DNA from: Podospora comata
Taxonomy: Eukaryota; Ascomycota; Sordariomycetes; Sordariales; Podosporaceae
Reading direction: 5' to 3'
DNA length: 64,000 bases
Assembly: GCA_017354895.1 (NCBI GenBank)
Contig: CP071493.1
Location: 5,704,001 to 5,768,000 of the forward strand
This document shows positions 57,094 through 64,000 of this stretch, piece after piece; the stretch's first letter is position 1, and each line of letters starts with the position of its first letter. The position numbers and the translations under genes were made by a program. The notes beneath the pieces are model-generated. The model ran no database searches. It saw nothing but the letters and a program-made list of their open reading frames with translations, and was not told where the DNA came from.

Positions 57094-59861
57094 GTGGGAT
57101 ATAGTATCGCAGAAGATTCAACTTCTTGCTGCAGATTCAATCTCATATAAGTCTATGGACAATTCCTTTTTCTCCTCTTTCTCTTCCTATTTCTGGCATC
57201 TCTATGGATAAAGCATTACTGGCGTACGGTTCTCAACAAACCTGGGTGGGCGGATAGACATATATCCATGTGATTTTCTGCTTGTTTATTTTGGCGGTAA
57301 CTGTATGGGAACGCTTATAGCGTGGTTTGGGTCATAGTGATGGTCTCGGAGTTTTGACGAACACAAAAAGGGTCGCCGCGGCAAAAGCGGTGTTGGGCGG
57401 CGGCGGTACAGGCGTCTTTCAACAAAGACATTTGCATGAGCCAAAAAGGCCAAAAGGTTTATGACATTTGCGATACCCCATGGGGCTAACGGCATTTGAG
57501 GAAAGCACATCGGCGTTTGGGGGAAAACAAAAGAACTTCAACATCTTTTCTTTTCCTTTATAGTTAGACGCTGAACCGTCTTTTTGGCTTGGGCTGGGAA
57601 GTATGGGGACTAAGGCAACACTTAGAGAGATCTCGAGCCCGTGGACTTTCTCAGGACCAGGGCGAGGAAGATGTAGGGTCGCTCTCGGGGGAAACAACGA
57701 GCGAGTGAAGGTTGGGGAGGTACCTAATAGATTCAAGGAAGGGGGAGTAGTTAGCATTGTCGTCTTTGACACCCAATGAAGAGCTAGCCTTGATCAATCA
57801 TGCTGCTACGGCAATGTCCGTGAATGAGAAGTCCCAAGTATTGTGCCTGCTTGTTCCACGTGTCGAGGACAATGACGTTCTCGGGGCAGATTAGATCGAG
57901 CCATGCCGACGGGCTCGAGGGACAAAGAAACGTGAGCACAAGCTCTCGCATAGAGCCGAGACATCACTTGGACCCTGTGTTGTTTGACCACCTACCCATG
58001 GTGTCTGAGACAGAAAGACGGCCGAGGTTCAACGTCTCTTGATCTCATCGTAGCGACGCCGGAGATGTTTGTCAATGCTGTAGGAGGGCACAGGCTGTTT
58101 GTCACGGCACCATCCATCCATATCTCTGGGAGCCGAGTTGGTTGGGATTTGTTTTAGCCCCGAGTTTGCTGCATTGATCTGCGAGATGTGTTTTGGCGTC
58201 TGCTTCAGCACTGTTGGACCCAAGATATCGAATCTCATACCACGGGCCCATCAAACAAATAAAATGCGGTTCCTGAGCGGAGTGCCCATGGTAGCATCAG
58301 CAATGATTAGTGGTGCACCACACATCCCCTGTGATTTGTTGTGCAGCAACCTTCAAGTTGAAATGAGGTGCACCTTTTATTCGGAAAGGATGGGTGCATC
58401 ATCCACCCAGTCACCCAGTCGTGCCTCAAGCTAACCCCCGAAGCTCCCCTTTGCTGTACTCCGAACCTGCATCTAGGATGCAGCTACTATTCCACTGCTT
58501 CAAGCTGTGTGTGCTCCATCCCCGAGGTACACTCCGCAGTCTGAATGCATTTCATGTTCGAGGATGTATCTCAAACAAGGCTATCTCGGCCCATTCTCTT
58601 CATAAATACTCTGCCAAGAGTCGGCCAAACAAAAACGGGCTCGTCCCGAAGTCCCGTTAGACAGCCAGCGGTTCGGAGCAGCACGCGTCCTTCCTCTTCC
58701 CTCCATCACGACCAGGGCTCACGGACTCGAGTCCTCCTCGGGCGAGACCAAAGTGGAGGAAGGTGCGAAATAAGCGACGCCATCACCACCTGGAGTAATA
58801 CTGGAGCCGGACAATTTGATGAGCGGAGCCGAGGTCACGGCTGCGAGTTCCTGTTCCATTTTCTTATCCAACTTTTTTTTGACACGCCCCGATCGATCTG
58901 CGAGGAAGGAAATCAGGAACGGGGGAAGGCTGTGGGGCTCATTCAGCAGGTTGCACGCACCCCCACCTCCTGCCATCACCAGCGCTGCGAAGCTCGAAGT
59001 TCACCGTTGGACAGCTGGGGTGACGGCAGTGACTGCTTGGCCCCGGTCACTTCCTGTTGCATCCATCTTTTAGTGCCTGCCGGCAATCTCCAATCTCTCT
59101 TCTTGATTGCCCTGCACTTTTTTTCTTCTCGTTTTCTTGCTGATGGTAACGCGACTTCTCTCCCATTTCACTCGTTTCGACATCTCTGGCCCAGTCGCCC
59201 TCACTGTCGTGTTCGCCGACGCTTCGCCAACTGCGCCTCGGTTCCGCCAAAGCCGCCATTTTTGTCGACATCGCACGATCCGCTCCCACTTACACTCGCT
59301 ACGCCACTATTTACACACGAGTGGTGATCCGCCGGCTCTCCATGGCCAAACCTTGCCAGACGCCAATGCCGTCAGTCTAATCTGTCAAGTTAGAAGCTAC
59401 CAGTCTGCAACGAGGGCCCGTCTCGTGCTGTGATTTACCCTTTGGCCATTGCCCACACGTTGCTCCGTCCGACGTGCTCCCGCCACATTGGAAGCTCAAG
59501 CCAGCCAGAGTCCTCGGGTATTTGCAGCCCGGAAGCCCACCGTGTCGCATCTCTACTTCCCCCTTTTCGGACCTTTCTGGTTGCACCACCGACACAGTAC
59601 TCGCCAAACGGTACACGTACGGTTACTATTTTGCCAGGGCAAGGCACGTAGCGTGTGCTACTGCTGCCCGGGCGTTGCGGCCAGGAAGTGTCAGTGCTGG
59701 GGTCAACAGGCGGTTGGTTGGGTGAGTGAGAGTGAGCGTGGTGTTGGTCGTGGGCGTCACTTCCTCCGCATCTGGTCCCCTTGCGCATAAATACACACCA
59801 GCCCCTAGCAACAACCGCCCAAACGACTGCTGAATCTCCGCTCGGGAATTGATTGTCCGCC
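57094..59861. other. Intergenic, 2.8 kb
   Basis: The longest gap in the window. Frames up to 260 codons occur but start at weak sites, overlap each other on both strands and resemble nothing. The right third is CT-rich and probably a long leader of the next gene. No gene supported. Confidence 0.45.
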
Positions 59862-62857
59862 ATGGCTTCCATGGAGGCCGCAAACGCTCGCTATCACAAT
59901 GGCCATCAACAGCAACAGATCGGCGGCCCGCCCCTGCCCGCTTCGCCTACTCTAACGAACCCTGATATGATACTGCCGGACGAGATTGATCAGAGCTACT
60001 CCCCCGAAAAAGGTCTTGACGGCCGTGGCCACTCGCCGCTCGGCATGTGGAAGGGCACACACGCAGCTGCGATATCTGCCGACATGCAACACATATTTTC
60101 AACAACTCATTCGGGAGGGAGCACGGGGGGTCTGTCTTACGGCCTTAACGCACCAGCAACGCCGACGACACCTATTATATATGGCAACGGAACCATGCTG
60201 TCGGACATTGGGGAGGTTACGGAGGTGGAAAGCACGCCGGGGAAGCCGTCTCCAACGCGAAACAAGGGTCGAAGGGCGACATCGCTCACACGTCGAACCG
60301 GACTGGATGCCACGCTGCGATCCTCCCCTACAATAGGAGCAACATCGGCCATGCAAAAGTCGAAGCAGATTGCAGCAGTCACACGTGAGCGCAGAGCCAG
60401 CATGGAGAGTACGAGTACGATAACAACGGAGAATCAGGCCGGATTATTCGCCGACTTTGACGATTCCGCTAGCGTGGAGGACAGCGTCTTTCAAGGGGAT
60501 GATGAGGAAAGCACCGCCTCCTCTTACCACGAGGGAAGGCTGGCTGTTGATCCTGACAGGTTAGGGGTAACCAGGATGACCAGCATGGATCGACTCAGCA
60601 CTTATTCGACAAGCTCCTTGAGTCGGCGGGCCGAGGAAATTCTGGCAAATGCGAAACAGCGGCTCACGGTATGTTTTGGTGGGAAAAGGTGCTTAGAGAT
60701 GACCTGCTGACTAGATTCTAGACGATGGAAAGTAACTTGACTCGTGCGCGAAGCTCTTTACACAACAACGCATACGGGTCTGACGGTTCGACGCCGTCAC
60801 CACCATTTCAAAGAGCCGCAACCGTAGCGCAACCACGAGATGCGGCCACAATCATCGCTTCAGGTGCTGCCGCGATTTCAAACCAGGCTTCTTCTGGACA
60901 CACACGAATATCGAGTGACATTGCTATGCGCAACGGGCTGCCATACCGGGTCACTGTACCGAGGTCACAAAGTGCTATGGGTGTATCAGGCGGATATAGG
61001 CAACCTCTGGTCATGTCACGCAGTGCCGATCAAATTCGTGAGGAGATCGATGATGAGCACGGCCGTCCGACATACAATATTCCGCCAGCCAAGAAACCAG
61101 GTCCACACGCTCTGACGGAAGATGAGGTTGCCCAACTCGAAGGTCCAGACAATGAAAGTCGAAGCGCCAGGATAGAGGAATTTCTCAGTCCCACCTCTGG
61201 GTCGTTTAGCAGCAACGAAAGCCGAAGGAATTCTCTGCTGCGATCCACCTCTTCTGCTCAGATGCGAGACATCAAGGATCAAATGAAGGATCTTAAGGGG
61301 AAAATCTCAACATTACGCGAGCAAGCCCGAGCAGACAATCTCAAACGACGGAGCTTGCAGAGCCTCAGAACGCCGAGTCCGTTCACGTATTCGCAAATGG
61401 ACCAGTGGTACACGGAGCCCCCTTCCAACAGGAACTCGATTGCTCTGACGGGCAGCGTATCGGGGAGGAACCCCTGGAATGGAGAAGAGTCTGATCTTGA
61501 TGGCGATGTCAAGGAAAATGCCCAAGTCAGTCTCAGGGGTAGCCACCTGGATGGCGTGACGGGTATTTCTCACGGCACACAAGCACAAGGCGAACTAGAC
61601 CTGGACGACTACCGGGCCTTGGAGACGGACGATCCCATGCATACTGCACGCGAGGAAGTGAGTCCCGATGACGACGATGTCTCGGACATGCTCACAGAGA
61701 ACGGTGACGTGGATGACGAACAACTAGAAGACGAATTCCAGGACGCCGACGAAGATATCAAGAGCGAAAGTGGAGAATCACTGTATCACGATACTGTCCA
61801 ACACCAGATCTCCCACGAAGATCGCGAGGACGCATTTGATTACGAGCATTTCTTCCTGCATAGCGCTATGGGCACCATGAGCCGCCAAAAGCTGGAGAGA
61901 CGAGGCAGTGTAGACAGCTACACGTCAGAAGATTCGGTGGAAACCACGAGAGGCCCCACGAGGACGGACGACTACAGCAACAGCCCTAGCAAGTCCCTAT
62001 CTCCCGTGAGCAGGCGGAACAGTAGGGATTCTGTTTCGACAGTAGATACCTTCGCTACTGCCGAAGAGGCTAGGTCACGCAAGTCACCGGTCACACCAGA
62101 AATGGGCTATGGCTCGGATGGCACGTTTCCCGGCTTCTCTAGGATATCTATATCCCCAGATCGCAACAGAAGTCGATCTGTCAATTCTGTTAGGACAAAA
62201 AAATCATCATTCAGCGCCGGGAGTTCTCACCATGCCTCGGGATCTGGGGCAACCCATCCGCATATGGCTGGGGATAGCGACGCTTCCATTTCATCGATAC
62301 CAGAGGAGGGTTCGGAGGGAGGCGCACATCAAACTCCACGGCAACCGATTCTCAGGAGGCCCACGTCTGTTTCCGCATTCTCATCTCTCCATCGACCATC
62401 CGTAGCATCACTTGACTCTCAAGGGACCAACAGGAGCTTTCCACTAGTTCCCAGCAGCAAAACAAAACGAGCCAGCAGCAGTGGCATGCTTACACCCAGT
62501 GACTCACCCGATCACGAACTCAAAAGTCTTTCTGAGAGTTTGATGAGCGAGACGGCCAGCGTCTATGAGCAAGCGAAAGCCGGTGGCGAATCCAGCATCG
62601 GTCCCAGGGTGAGGGCTGCCAGTGCAGCTAGCACCTTCACCGCTGGAGGCCTTGGCCCGCCTAGGGAAAAGGCCAAGCCGCTGCAGGAGCTGCTCAGGGA
62701 GGATAAGTTCCTCGTGGAGAGGCTTGTGGCAAACTTGGGCAAGTGTGTGCTGGGTCTGACGGAGAATGGGAGGGCGAGCATGGAGAGCAGGCAATTCAGG
62801 CGGAGGATTGAGGCTGCGAACCGGATATTGGAAGGGTTGGGGGAGCCACCCGAGTGA
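59862..62857 (+). CDS. Conserved fungal protein of unknown function, 980 aa
   Basis: Exons 59862-60668 and 60722-62857; the 53-bp intron (GTATGT to TCTAG) joins AKQRLT to TMESNLTRARSS in phase. Most of the chain is Ser-rich and disordered with many SP/TP sites (such as SPTRNKGRRATSLTRR, RRNSRDSVSTVDTF), as in proteins controlled by cyclin-dependent or MAP kinases. One helical segment near residues 449-480 (QMRDIKDQMKDLKGKISTLR) looks like a short coiled coil. A helix near the C-terminus (LQELLREDKFLVERLVANLG) is followed by RRIEAANRILEGLGEPP, which seems ordered and may be the conserved core. No catalytic motif or membrane segment is seen. A cell-polarity or cytoskeletal scaffold role is possible but unsupported. 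Confidence 0.85.
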
Positions 62858-64000
62858 AGAGAATGGTGTCTCATGATGAGCACGACATTGCATTCATCAT
62901 TACTTGACACACGAGCATCTGGCATATTCTGGAAACGCTGTTTGAATGGGTGGCTCGCTCAACTCTGTCACCATAGCCCGGCGATGCTGGTCGCTTCGGT
63001 GGCACTGTGTTGTTGTGTGAGTGTGTATGGCATGGCATGGCATGGCATGGCATTGGCATCGCTTTGCGTCGGGACGACGAACGACAAATGAAACATGAAC
63101 GGACGAAACGGACGTACTTGAAAAGTTCTATATACACAAAAGCGGATGGGTTTTATTGGTGGTGGTGGGATCATTATCTGGGGGGGGAGAGGGAAGGTGT
63201 GACGAGAGGTTGTGTTGTTGTGTTGCGATATCACTTTTTAATGCTTAATGGAAAAGCATACAGCGGATTCTTCTTTTTTTTCTCTTCACTTCGATATAAG
63301 GATGTGGTGGGTGGTGGGTGATTCTGCCCTCACCCCTGATAGCTTGTGAGACTTGGTGTCTGAAGATTATCATTTCTTTCTTTTGTTTGTTGCTGTTGTT
63401 TGTGGTGGCGGATATTCTTGTACATGGTATTTTAAGAAGATGTTGGTTTCGATACCCCTTTTTTCTTCTTGTCTTTTTGTGTTGACGTTTAGAAATATGA
63501 TAGGTTAGCGTATAAAGATTACTTTTTGACGTGGAGGTATAGTTTCAATAAGAGATAGGATATGGGATTGTGCTGTAACATATGGTGTAAAAGAAAAATA
63601 AATGAAAAATCGAGAAATCGAAAAAAGAATAAAAAAAAAACCAAAGGCACGCAAGATAAGCTCGACAGTGGCCCTGCCTAGTTCGAAAAGACCAAAAAGC
63701 AAAGATTTAATTGAGTTGTATTCTTTTTATGTACCTAGCTAGGTGGTGATGCCTCATGTCTCACTTGGCTGTGGAGAGAATGGAGGTAATGGGAAAACAG
63801 GCGACTTTTTCAGCTGAGTAACTCTTCATTCAAGCCAAAGAGAAACGACATGTTCTGAGAAAGAAGAAACAACACAGTGGTTTGATGCGTTTTCCATTTT
63901 ACTCTATGAATCTTTGACGACCACTGATGATGCGGTCTTCTATAACATCACAGGACTCCCGGTCGTCCCCCTTTTACAAACTTTCCTTACACTCACAACT
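62858..64000. other. 3' intergenic region to window end
   Basis: AT- and G-rich 3' sequence with a GGCAT repeat at 63029-63053 and A-runs near 63595-63640. No gene start recognised before the window ends. Confidence 0.5.
63029..63053. repeat. (GGCAT)5 microsatellite
   Basis: Five perfect GGCAT units, then a single-base interruption and a sixth unit. It lies about 170 bp beyond the stop of the 980-aa gene. Confidence 0.85.

Noticed and set aside
58545-59327. 260-codon plus-strand frame in the 2.8-kb gap
   Set aside because: Composition looks non-coding, it overlaps frames on both strands, and no motif or splice pattern supports it.

Overview
This is nuclear DNA of a filamentous ascomycete, most likely a Sordariomycete close to Podospora, Chaetomium or Neurospora. 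The evidence is many short introns (about 50-80 bp) with GTRNGT donors, CTAAC/CTGAC branch sites and YAG acceptors, mixed strands, compact spacing, and typical fungal families (HET domain, MPO1/DUF962, GH53 galactanase, complex I 17.8 kDa-like subunit). The genus call is inference. I found no rRNA, tRNA, CRISPR array, intact transposon or virus-like element.

Left part (1-17.3 kb) looks accessory. It holds an Hsp70-like ATPase (3' end cut by the window), a Ser/Thr-rich single-pass membrane protein, a small protein resembling the N-terminal domain of fungal STAND/NLR proteins, a decayed flavin monooxygenase, a 721-aa HET-domain gene, a RING-IBR protein without a second RING, the peroxisomal membrane protein PXMP4, a small heptad-repeat protein and a complete RING-IBR-RING ubiquitin ligase. 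Intergenic stretches are long and simple-sequence rich. The mix of HET, NLR-like N-domain, Hsp70-like and RBR genes suggests a non-self recognition or stress neighbourhood; this is inference.

Middle part (17.9-34 kb) is mostly housekeeping: NSA2 and SPT2 (both with tiny first coding exons), ribosomal P2, the spindle checkpoint kinase MPS1, the ER exchange factor SIL1, a complex I accessory subunit, a SET-domain protein and ribosomal protein uS19 (RPS15).

Right part (34-64 kb) mixes metabolic and housekeeping genes: GH53 galactanase, a medium-chain reductase, a membrane-anchored glutaredoxin, an F-box-like acidic protein, a long Arg/Glu-rich coiled-coil protein, mitoribosomal bL21m, RNA polymerase II subunit RPB7, MPO1, an APQ12-like membrane protein, GPN3, S-adenosylmethionine synthetase and a 980-aa conserved fungal protein of unknown function. 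Divergent pairs sharing an upstream region are SPT2/P2, SIL1/complex I subunit, RPB7/MPO1 and GPN3/SAM synthetase. RPB7 and GPN3 are functionally linked (RNA polymerase II and its assembly factor) and lie about 5 kb apart.

Exon boundaries were derived by hand from reading frames and splice signals. Where stated, the spliced length is divisible by three and homology continues across the junction.
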